Source of the DNA: Methanosarcinales archaeon ex4572_44
GTDB taxonomy: Archaea; Halobacteriota; Methanosarcinia; Methanosarcinales; EX4572-44
Reading direction: 5' to 3'
NCBI GenBank assembly: GCA_002254825.2
Contig: NJEL02000005.1
Location: 1 to 31,159, forward strand
Length of the DNA stretch: 31,159 bases
The stretch's first letter is position 1; every line of letters starts with the position of its first letter. The notes below the pieces were generated by a model, which worked only from the letters and a program-made list of their open reading frames with translations, was not told where the DNA came from and made no database searches. Below are positions 23,830 to 31,159 of the stretch, piece after piece. Both the position numbers and the translations under genes were made by a program.

Positions 23830-25488
23830 ATGAAGATACTGCGTGTGAATCTCACGAAAGAGACAGGTGCTGTTGAAGAGATTGGTGATGAGTTTTTATC
23901 ATTCATCGGTGGCAGAGGGCTTGGTGTGGCACTTCTCACACAGGAAGTTGATCCGAACGTAGAGCCCCTCCAACCTGAAAACAAGCTGATATTCACCCGA
24001 GGCGCATTGACAGGCTCGTCAATCCCCTTCTCTGCACGCCACAACACAACAAGCATTTCACCGCTCACAAAGACGATCTTCAGTTCCAATGCGGGCGGAA
24101 ACTTCGGGTGTGAACTTGCCCGCACAGGCTACAATGGTTTGATAATCGAAGGACGAGCATCCTCACCACTATACCTACAGATCGATGACAACGGGGCTGA
24201 GTTTCGAGACGCTTCCAACCTCTGGGGCTGCGACGTCTTCGAGACCACGACGACCTTAAAAAAAGAGTGCGGAGTGCACTTTCGAAACACGCTCGTTATA
24301 GGCACCGCCGGGGAACAAAGAGTGTGCTTTGCAAATATTATGACACAACTCCATCGAGCGTTCGGTCGTGGTGGGCTTGGTGCTGTAATGGGCAGCAAAA
24401 ACCTGAAAGCAATCGTTGCAACAGGGAACAGTTCAGTCCCCTCGGATCACTATCGCGATATCGAGGCAGGTTTATGGAAGAAGGTTGTTGACGGTGTTGG
24501 AGGACTGAAGTCCATGGGAACCTCAAGCATTCTCCAGGTGGCAAATGAGAACAACGCACTCCCAACCAAAAACTACTCAACGACCGTCTATGAAGATGCT
24601 GAAATGATAAGCGGGGAAGCACTCCGCAAGTACACAATCAACCAGAGCACCTGCCACAGCTGCCTCATCGCATGCAAACGAGTAACACAGAGCAAGAAAC
24701 ATAATATCATAACAGAAGGCCCCGAGTACGAGACACTGATGAGCCTCGGATCAAACCTCTGTGTCAACAACCTCGACGACATAATAAAGTCCAATTACCT
24801 ATGCAACCGCTACGGACTCGACACACTCTCCACAGGCGCTGCAATCGCAAGCTTGATGGAATCGAGAGAGAAGAAACACGCTCGATACGAGATCAAATGG
24901 GGCGATGGCGAGAGAGTGCATGAAGTGATCGAACTGATCGCACGAAGAGAAGGGATCGGCGCAGAACTCGCAGACGGCGCTAAAGCATTCGCAGAGAAAC
25001 ACAGTGTACCTTCCTACACAGTGAAAGGAATGGATTTCCCAGGACACGACGCTCGAGGCGCAGCAGGACAAGGGCTCTCATACGCCGTATCGAACCGCGG
25101 CGCAGATCACCTCTACAGCATGGAATATATCGAAGAATACGGACACCCAAAAAGAAACAACATATCTGGAAAGGCAGACCAAGTAATATATAACGAGAAC
25201 AGAAACGCAGTACTTGACTCAATCGCACTCTGCAAGTTCTCAATCCGATTCTACACCCTCGAAGACTACCTGACAATACTCTCAAAAATAATAGGAAACT
25301 CAAACGAAGAAGAGATGCAGAAACTCGGCAGCCGAATCGTTCAGATGGAACGACAGTTCAACTGCAAACGCGGTTTCAGCCGAAAAGACGACACGCTACC
25401 AGAAATAATGAAACCAGCAGGATTCGAAGAGGAGCTTGAGAGATACTACCACCTCCGCGGCTGGAACCCCAACGGATGCCCACCATGA
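23830..25488 (+). CDS. aor: Tungsten-dependent aldehyde:ferredoxin oxidoreductase family
   Basis: A 552-residue AOR-family enzyme. The N-terminal tungstopterin-binding domain has FIGGRGLGVALL, GALTGSSIPFSARHN, SNAGGNFGCELARTGY and AFGRGGLGAVMGSKNLKAI. The [4Fe-4S] cluster ligands are Cys275, Cys278, Cys282 (CHSCLIAC) and Cys468 (SIALCKF); EGPEYETLMSLGSN and KGMDFPGHDARGAAGQGLSYAVSNRG are pterin-contact regions. It would oxidise an aldehyde to a carboxylic acid with ferredoxin, or run in reverse. It is slightly shorter than Pyrococcus AOR (about 605). It is divergent from acrBGA, suggesting a role in processing the activated alkane. Its 3' part is A+C-rich. Confidence 0.9.
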   Translation: MKILRVNLTKETGAVEEIGDEFLSFIGGRGLGVALLTQEVDPNVEPLQPENKLIFTRGALTGSSIPFSARHNTTSISPLTKTIFSSNAGGNFGCELARTGYNGLIIEGRASSPLYLQIDDNGAEFRDASNLWGCDVFETTTTLKKECGVHFRNTLVIGTAGEQRVCFANIMTQLHRAFGRGGLGAVMGSKNLKAIVATGNSSVPSDHYRDIEAGLWKKVVDGVGGLKSMGTSSILQVANENNALPTKNYSTTVYEDAEMISGEALRKYTINQSTCHSCLIACKRVTQSKKHNIITEGPEYETLMSLGSNLCVNNLDDIIKSNYLCNRYGLDTLSTGAAIASLMESREKKHARYEIKWGDGERVHEVIELIARREGIGAELADGAKAFAEKHSVPSYTVKGMDFPGHDARGAAGQGLSYAVSNRGADHLYSMEYIEEYGHPKRNNISGKADQVIYNENRNAVLDSIALCKFSIRFYTLEDYLTILSKIIGNSNEEEMQKLGSRIVQMERQFNCKRGFSRKDDTLPEIMKPAGFEEELERYYHLRGWNPNGCPP

Positions 25489-25638
25489 AAAATAAAGCAT
25501 AATTAAAAATTTAGTATTTTTAATTTATATTTTTTATTTTAAAAAACTTTCAGGGCGTTTGCTTGCAAAGCTGGGCTTTTTGAATCGTGCCACAGAACGT
25601 TGCAATCAAAAACCATATAAGATCGCAGATGGTGGTTA

Positions 25639-26370
25639 TTGGCATACGTGTTGAATCTTGGAGATCTTGGTAAGGAGTTTGATTGCAAGGCCGATGCTAT
25701 CAGGGATTATGTGAGGGTGCGGAGTGATGTTGGGGGAGAGTATGTTAGAGCGGTTGGGCGGCTTGCGGGCGAGTCTTCTACTGTGAACCAAAGGTTGCCG
25801 CGGTACTCTGGTTCTCGCATACTTGAGGGTGGATTCATAAAGCCTTTTTCACATAACTTGAAGACGCGTGGCGAGGCCCATGCGTGGCTTGATTGTGTCA
25901 TGGATGGTGTTGTGGTTGGTGCGGTGGATGGCAGCCAGATATATCCTGATAAGGGCTATGATGTTCCGATCGGTGTGGTTCAAACAGCAGGCATCTACAA
26001 CAGGCACACGGGCGCAGGCGATTTTGGTGAGCGGACGCGAGTAGAGTTGATCACGCCTGCTCAGTTTGAACGAGCACGTGTGTACGCTTATAGCAGTGAA
26101 TTCGTTGATGCTCATAGGTTTAGGGCTGAATGCGAAGAGATAAAACAGTTGTTGTGTGAACACGATGAAATATTTGTGCTGCTTGACGGTTCGCTCATCC
26201 TGTCCCATATAATCTCTCGAATTGGGGTGATCGTACCAGTGCTTTCCTGTGTGACAGGGATGATCGGCGTGCCACAGGTGATGGTTTTGGAAATAAGTCG
26301 ATACTTGACAGGTATGGTGAGTTCAGAGATGCCATCGCCTTTTTTTATATTAATCTCGGATCGGGGATAG
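25639..26370 (+). pseudogene. nurA: NurA nuclease, 5' fragment
   Basis: Codes the N-terminal half of NurA, the 5'-3' nuclease that works with helicase HerA in DNA end resection. Metal-binding Asp97 (GAVDGSQIYPD) and Asp183 (FVLLDGSLILSH) are present, with GVVQTAGIYN. After about residue 193 (26215-26225) family similarity ends abruptly and the frame runs into TAG at 26370. The TTG start at 25639 has GGTGG upstream and a TATA-like CATATAAG about 25 bp before it. No herA is seen in the window. The C-terminal half follows in another frame. Confidence 0.7.
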
Positions 26371-26639
26371 GGAGGGCAGAATACCCGGTTTGGGCGCATG
26401 AAAAAGGGATGACCGAGACGATTGCAGACATCCTGCGGGCAGAGAGCATCATCCGCGGAGGATACCCTGACCTCTTGATCCATGCACACAGGAGGGCGTT
26501 GATACGCACACAGGAACATCGTCTCTTCTACGCGATGCTTGAGAACTTTTGTCATGCCAACGACCTGCCCTTCTCAAAGAGCAGGAAACAGGTGCACAAG
26601 CAGATGCCTGTTTGGATGAATTATCACACGCGGTTCTGA
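26226..26639 (+). pseudogene. nurA: NurA nuclease, 3' fragment
   Basis: In a second frame overlapping the 5' fragment, the sequence reads SILDRYGEFRDAIAFFYINLGSG, AEYPVWAHEKG, IIRGGYPDLLIHAHRRALI and ends with a basic tail to TGA 26637-26639. This is the NurA C-terminal domain, including the YP-xx-L-xx-AH motif. Compared with family members, 70-100 residues between the DGSLI strand and this part are missing, so an internal deletion plus frameshift has occurred or been introduced. It overlaps cfbD convergently by 16 bp. Confidence 0.7.
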
Positions 26640-26995
26640 GAGAGTTCGCGTAGGGTTGCGCCAAACTCTGATTCCACAATCGAGTGGACACCATGGTTTT
26701 TCGGGTGGAGATCAAGCTCTACGATCACATGCTGGTGCCCCATCTCTTTCAAGGGTTCAACCTGTCGTGGCCCATTTGTGATAGAGAAGATCTCCATATT
26801 TTCGAGTGCGTCCATTGGTAGTGCGTGTGGGACGCCTGTTATCACCGCAAAGTCGTAATCAGCATACCGTTCTTTTATCAATCGAGAAGCAACCTTGCCT
26901 GCAACGCCGTACTCGTCAAGCCCACCGATACAATGATCAATGCGAAAGCCTCTTGCTTTAAGATCTCTTAGGATTTCGTTTGCATACTGCCTCAC
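26624..26995 (-). pseudogene. cfbD: Ni-sirohydrochlorin a,c-diamide reductive cyclase CfbD, 3' fragment
   Basis: A 123-codon frame opening with GTG (26995) that overlaps the stop of the 5' fragment as GTGA. It reads RQYANEILRDLKARGF, IGGLDEYGVAGKVASRLI, VITGVPHALPMDALENM and ends LGATLREL-like, matching the C-terminal third of CfbD. Family members have about 60-65 residues between the two fragments, ending in a LPRxRxxA motif whose last residues (PRVRQYA) can still be read just upstream in this frame. It could be expressed as a separate chain, but the missing core makes a deletion or assembly error likelier. Confidence 0.7.
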
Positions 26996-27597
26996 TCGTG
27001 GCGACGTGCCACACCGTATTTCGTATCGCCTCTCTCGGGCGGTAGATAGTCCTTGCTTGCTGCACCATGTTCTTTCTCAACTCGTGTTGCAGCTTCAAGA
27101 ATATGTTTCTGGTGTGAAAGCTCTTCACTGCTGATTATACCCTCTTTCTCGGCAGCCTCAAGTGTCCTGATGACACCAACCGTGTTGTCGCTGTACCCTG
27201 CATGCACGTCCACAACAAGAGTCGGGATATCGATTTTGGCCTGAGCCACAATGCTCTGCATATCCTCGCCTATTATCATGCTTGCACACGTGCCAATAAC
27301 CCCTATTAATTTTGGCTTGAACCGCTCCGCCACTACATGCAGGAGATCAGTTAGCTGGGTCTCGCCACCAAATATGAACTGGGACTCTCCCATTCCAGTC
27401 GTAACAACCCTCATCCCGTCCTCTTCCATCAATCGTGCATGCTTGAAGCTGCACCCTGGCGGACCATGGAGGATCACAACATCAACACCGAGATCGCGCA
27501 TGGTGTAAAGTGCCGCAACGATCGAACTCGGGCGAGGGTGCAGTATCTGGAATTCTTCTTCCATTTTATCACTCATTTCATATATATTCAATGACAT
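26992..27597 (-). pseudogene. cfbD: Ni-sirohydrochlorin a,c-diamide reductive cyclase CfbD, 5' fragment
   Basis: A 201-residue nitrogenase-component-1-like protein: LHPRPSSIVAALYTMRDLGVD, HGPPGCSFKHARLMEEDG and GVIGTCASMIIGEDM. CfbD with the NifH-like CfbC reduces and cyclises Ni-sirohydrochlorin a,c-diamide to seco-F430, so it is essential for the cofactor of the reductase encoded nearby. CfbD is normally about 360 residues; this piece stops at GVARRHE. Starts at 27597 or at the internal ATG 27564 (MEEEFQ), which has a GAGTGA upstream. It lies 20 nt after purE and is probably cotranscribed. Confidence 0.8.
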
Positions 27598-27617
27598 CTA
27601 ATGATTTTTTCATAATT

Positions 27618-28007
27618 TTAATCTCTTGCCTGCAGAATCCGTTCTGCGAGTCTTGCAGCGTTCACACCATTATCTATTCCAACACATGCAACAGGAACAC
27701 CAGGTGGCATCTGTGCAATCGATAAGAGTGCATCGAGTCCACCGAGCGCTGTGCTGACTGGAACACCGATCACAGGTTTTCTGGTTCTCGCTGCAATAGC
27801 CCCTGGAAGCGCTGCTGAGAGCCCTGCTATGGCGATGAACAACAGAGCGTCCGAGTTTCTTACGTACTCGTCGAGTTCATCTGGGTTTCGGTGCGCTGAG
27901 ATCACCCGCATCTCATGGGCGATTCCTGCTTCTTCGAGTGCCATGCTCGTCTTCTCGGCAATACTCGTATCCGACTTTGACCCCATCAATATTGCTACCT
28001 CTGGCAT
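27618..28007 (-). CDS. purE: N5-carboxyaminoimidazole ribonucleotide mutase (PurE family)
   Basis: A complete 129-residue PurE: VAILMGSKSD, MRVISAHRNPDELDEYV, IAIAGLSAALPGAIAARTRKPVIGVPV, LGGLDALLSIAQMPPGVPVACVGIDNG. It interconverts carboxylated AIR forms in purine synthesis. The short form fits archaeal class I or II PurE; the class is not resolved here. A TATA-like box at 28133-28143 implies a leader of about 100 nt. cfbD follows after 20 nt, an association with no evident metabolic link. Confidence 0.9.
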   Translation of the reverse strand: MPEVAILMGSKSDTSIAEKTSMALEEAGIAHEMRVISAHRNPDELDEYVRNSDALLFIAIAGLSAALPGAIAARTRKPVIGVPVSTALGGLDALLSIAQMPPGVPVACVGIDNGVNAARLAERILQARD

Positions 28008-28319
28008 ACCAGTCCTATTTTTGTGCTACTGTAGATAAATCTTGGCATATCTGCTTTCCTGCTTCTCTGCAGTGAATACGCTTTCCCTGTTGGTGTTTTT
28101 GGATTTTACCGCGGGTGATTATCATTGTAACACTTAAATTAAAAAATAGTAAAAATTGAGTGAAGAAAGCTACAGCATCCCTTTCGAGGATTTCCAAAAA
28201 ATAGGTTGTAGGTCTAAAAATCGAAATCCATTCTGCAATGAGACCAGTTGAAAACTATTGGAATGCCATTCAAATTAATGGAAGCCACAGTAACAAATAT
28301 AGTTCATCTGGTATAAGTT
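28008..28319. other. Intergenic region with divergent promoters for purE and the helicase
   Basis: No supported gene. A TATA-like TTTAATTTAAG (sense minus, 28133-28143) serves purE. On the plus side, CCATT and AATGG (28266-28270 and 28277-28281) form a small inverted repeat, and ACAAATATAG near 28292-28301 may be the helicase TATA box. The rest is AT-rich. Confidence 0.4.
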
Positions 28320-28334
28320 ATGGGGGCTGTTGTC

Positions 28335-31159
28335 ATGCCAGGGGTTTTATCTGCGTTCACGTTGCTCAATCCTTTGATCCAGGGGGTTTTGATTGATCTT
28401 GGTTTTGTTGCGCCGACAGAGCCGCAAGAGCTGGCGATTCCACGTATTTTGTCTGGTGAACATCTTCTCTTGATTGCGCCGACTGGCTCTGGGAAGACGG
28501 AATCTGCTGTATTACCACTTTTTCACAGGGTTTTGGATAAGAGTTCTGATGAGCGGGCAGGGATTTCTGTTCTGTATATCACGCCACTTCGAGCGCTTAA
28601 TCGTGACATGCTTTCGCGTCTCGAGCGGCTGGGTGAGCTCATTGGGATTACTGTTGGGGTGCGTCATGGTGACACGTCGAAGTCTGAGCGCCAGCGTCAA
28701 TCATTGCACCCGCCAGACGTTCTCATAACCACTCCCGAAACACTTCAGATAATGCTGACTGGAAAGCGGCTTCGAGCAAATCTTGGTAGTGTTTCGCACG
28801 TGGTTGTGGATGAGGTGCACGAACTTGCAGCTTCAAAGCGCGGAAGCCAGCTGTCGATTGCACTTGAACGTCTGGTTGAGGTCTGTGGCGAGTTTCAGCG
28901 CATTGGTCTTTCGGCGACGGTTGGGAACCCTCTTGAAGTTGCATGTTTCCTTGGTGGTTTCTCAGAGGCTGGCGTTGGGCGGAATGTTGATATATTGGAG
29001 GTGGATGTTGTCAGAAAACTTGATTTTAACGTGATTTATCCAACGCCGACGATAGAAGATCGGGAGGCTGCAAGAAGACTCAACTGCACTCCTGAGCTTG
29101 CATGCCACGTGAGAATCATCAAGGTGATTGTGGGTGGTAAGAGATCAACGTTGATATTTGTGAACACTCGTGAGGCTGCAGAAGCGCTTGGGTCGAGATT
29201 CAAGATGCTTGGCGAATCTGTCGGGGTGCATCACGGCTCGCTCTCACGCCACGCTCGCATCGAGGCGGAAGAAGATTTTAAGGCTGGTAAGCTCAAAGCT
29301 CTTATCTGCACATCATCGATGGAGCTTGGCATTGACATTGGGGACATTGATCATGTAATCCAGTACATGTCACCGAGGGAGGTTTCACGGTTGATCCAAC
29401 GCGTCGGGCGTTCAGGGCACAGCATGGATCGAATTTCGAGTGGAACGATCATTACCACGTCTGAGGACGATGCCGCAGAATCATGGTCGATCATAGAGAA
29501 CGCTACCAAGGGGGAGATTGAAGAGATAAAACTACACAAATCACCCACAGATGTGATTGCAAACCAAATATCTGCATTAACACTCGAATACCGTGAAATA
29601 ACACCCAAAAAAGCCTATGACATCATGAGAAGAGCTTATCCATTTCATGACTTGGAGTTCGATCAATTCGAAGAGGTTGCAGTGCAGACCAAAGATAACA
29701 GGCTCGTGTGGATCGATGAAGAAGATGGGAAGATCAGGCGTAGGCGAAAGAGCTTCCAGTATTTCTATGAAAACATCTCCATGATACATGATGAGAAGAA
29801 ATACGAAGTACATGATATTGTGAGCAGAAGATCTATCGGAGCACTTGATGAGGTATTCATAGCAAATTTTGCACGCCTCGGCGCAGTCTTCATCGCGAAA
29901 GGCGAAATGTGGCGAATAATAGAAGTACTGCACGAAAAACAGCGCGTAAATGTAGAACCGCTCAAGGACCCAGGCGGCGAGATACCGAACTGGGTCGGAG
30001 AAGAGATACCTGTACCGTTCAGAATAGCACAAGAGACAGGTGCCATCAGACAGAGGATAGCAGACCAACTCAAAAACAAGACCGATCCGATACCACAGAT
30101 ACTGGAAGCATACAACACCACAGGAGAAGCGGCTGAAAAAGTCTCCAAACTAATACACCGACAATTGATAGAAGAACTCCCTGTACCAACCGATAAAACG
30201 ATCACAATCGAGGCAAATAAGGACGAAATCACAATAAACCTCTGTGCAGGGCACAGGGTCAACGAGACACTTGGCCATGTGCTCACATCACTCCTCACAA
30301 CCCGTATGGGTGCAAGCGTTGCAATGGAGATAGACCCCTACCGCATACGACTCACAGTCCCAAAGAGAATACCTGCAAGACTGATCCAACGTATGATACT
30401 TGAACTAAAACCAGAGTACGTAGAACCCATAATCGAGATAATGCTAAAGAACACCACACTCCTCAAATGGAAGATTGTGCACATAGCAAGAAAATACGGA
30501 GCGCTCAGCCTAAACATAGACTACGAACAGATCAGCATGCAAAAACTGCTCTCGATATTCGAAGATACACCCATGTACCACGAAGCGATAAGGGAAATAC
30601 TGCACGACAGACTGGACACACCCAGAACAGAAGAAGTGATCAAGAAGATACACAGCGATGAAATAACTGTTACAACCAGTAGACCAAGTCCAATTGGAGA
30701 AGCAGGGTTCACAGGTGGTAGAAACCTCGTATCACCACAACGCGCAGACGCAACGATACTGAAAGCACTGCGAGAAAGAATAATGGAAGATCGGATCATA
30801 CTCTTCTGCGCACACTGCAAAGAATGGAGATCGCACAGAAAAGTAAAGAACGTGCCAGAAATACCACAATGCCCACTCTGCGACTCACGGATGATAGCAG
30901 CCCTCAAACCATGGGAAGAAGAAGAGATAAAGATAATTAGGAAAAGGGATAGAAACCGAGAAGAAGAAGAACGAGCAAAACGAGTCTACAAAAACTCGCA
31001 CATCGTACTCTCACACGGCAAACAAGCAGTGATCGCACTTGCATCCCGCGGAATCGGACCAGAGACAGCATCAAAAGTCATAGGCAAACTACGAGCAAAT
31101 GAAGAAGACTTCTACCGCGATATACTCGAAGCAGAAAGAAACTACGCCAGAACAAAACA
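28335..31159 (+). CDS. Lhr-type superfamily 2 DEAD/DEAH helicase (partial, 3' end outside)
   Basis: At least 941 codons without a stop, cut by the window end. Seen: Q-motif TEPQELAIP, Walker A APTGSGKTES (about 48-57), YITPLRALNRD, motif II VVDEVHEL, motif III GLSATVGN, CTSSMELGIDIG and QRVGRSGH (motif VI), then a winged-helix and Lhr-core region. Near the right end a zinc-ribbon-like FCAHC and CPLCD pair precedes a helical tail ending near a helix-hairpin-like SRGIGPETASKVIG. Lhr enzymes are ATP-dependent 3'-5' helicases for DNA repair. ATG 28335 is preferred; in-frame ATG 28320 adds five residues. Silent composition changes from G+T-rich (39/60 at 28381) to A+C-rich (20/60 at 30481). Confidence 0.9.
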   Translation, partial: MPGVLSAFTLLNPLIQGVLIDLGFVAPTEPQELAIPRILSGEHLLLIAPTGSGKTESAVLPLFHRVLDKSSDERAGISVLYITPLRALNRDMLSRLERLGELIGITVGVRHGDTSKSERQRQSLHPPDVLITTPETLQIMLTGKRLRANLGSVSHVVVDEVHELAASKRGSQLSIALERLVEVCGEFQRIGLSATVGNPLEVACFLGGFSEAGVGRNVDILEVDVVRKLDFNVIYPTPTIEDREAARRLNCTPELACHVRIIKVIVGGKRSTLIFVNTREAAEALGSRFKMLGESVGVHHGSLSRHARIEAEEDFKAGKLKALICTSSMELGIDIGDIDHVIQYMSPREVSRLIQRVGRSGHSMDRISSGTIITTSEDDAAESWSIIENATKGEIEEIKLHKSPTDVIANQISALTLEYREITPKKAYDIMRRAYPFHDLEFDQFEEVAVQTKDNRLVWIDEEDGKIRRRRKSFQYFYENISMIHDEKKYEVHDIVSRRSIGALDEVFIANFARLGAVFIAKGEMWRIIEVLHEKQRVNVEPLKDPGGEIPNWVGEEIPVPFRIAQETGAIRQRIADQLKNKTDPIPQILEAYNTTGEAAEKVSKLIHRQLIEELPVPTDKTITIEANKDEITINLCAGHRVNETLGHVLTSLLTTRMGASVAMEIDPYRIRLTVPKRIPARLIQRMILELKPEYVEPIIEIMLKNTTLLKWKIVHIARKYGALSLNIDYEQISMQKLLSIFEDTPMYHEAIREILHDRLDTPRTEEVIKKIHSDEITVTTSRPSPIGEAGFTGGRNLVSPQRADATILKALRERIMEDRIILFCAHCKEWRSHRKVKNVPEIPQCPLCDSRMIAALKPWEEEEIKIIRKRDRNREEEERAKRVYKNSHIVLSHGKQAVIALASRGIGPETASKVIGKLRANEEDFYRDILEAERNYARTK

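Noticed and set aside
28015..28125. A 36-codon minus-strand frame ending 7 nt before purE
   Set aside because: Its ATG lies only about 8-18 nt from the predicted TATA box, upstream of the likely transcription start, and the product resembles no known protein.
1..31159. CRISPR arrays, insertion sequences or rRNA
   Set aside because: No regularly spaced direct repeats, transposase genes or rRNA segments were seen on either strand.

Overview
The window is archaeal. It carries an operon for a divergent methyl-/alkyl-coenzyme M reductase (McrB, McrG and McrA type subunits), genes for methanofuran, tetrahydromethanopterin and F430 synthesis, the archaeal adk-EMC3-cmk-cbf5 cluster, TATA boxes about 25-30 bp upstream of many starts, and several leaderless or TTG/GTG starts. 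The reductase departs from methanogen and ANME enzymes at key residues, and its operon has no mcrC or mcrD. A tungsten aldehyde:ferredoxin oxidoreductase is divergent from it. My best reading, by inference only, is an anaerobic multi-carbon alkane oxidiser of the Syntrophoarchaeum/ANME-1-related kind.

Layout. 1-2.8 kb: start of a secreted protein, mfnD (methanofuran) and a broken cobQ (cobamide). 3.0-4.8 kb: a probable operon of a radical SAM activase, two fluoride channel genes (the first broken) and a DUF190 gene. 5.1-8.8 kb: Fe-S assembly (NifU-like, SufC, SufB), a small unknown gene, desulforedoxin and rubrerythrin (both broken) and tRNA-Val; two inverted copies of a ~60-nt element flank most of this block. 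8.9-11.0 kb: cyclophilin-like protein, enolase, DsrE-like protein. 11.1-14.1 kb: a 3'-truncated beta-RFAP synthase converging on futalosine hydrolase (menaquinone), then a secreted subtilase with half a dockerin. 14.4-19.2 kb: adk, EMC3-like insertase, cmk, cbf5, with DUF460 convergent. 19.4-25.5 kb: acrBGA and the divergent aldehyde oxidoreductase. 25.6-31.2 kb: broken nurA, broken cfbD (F430) behind purE, and an Lhr-type helicase cut by the window end.

How the genes may work together: the reductase would activate an alkane as alkyl-CoM, CfbD is needed for its F430 cofactor, and methanofuran and tetrahydromethanopterin carry C1 units in oxidation to CO2. The aldehyde oxidoreductase is a candidate for a step between alkyl-CoM and acyl-CoA. 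Menaquinone could take electrons.

Two patterns run through the window. Six genes contain internal deletions, duplications or frameshifts, and a seventh has an in-frame TAG, so assembly error, strain mixing or real decay must be separated. Several genes on both strands also move from G+T-rich to A+C-rich sense sequence from 5' to 3'.
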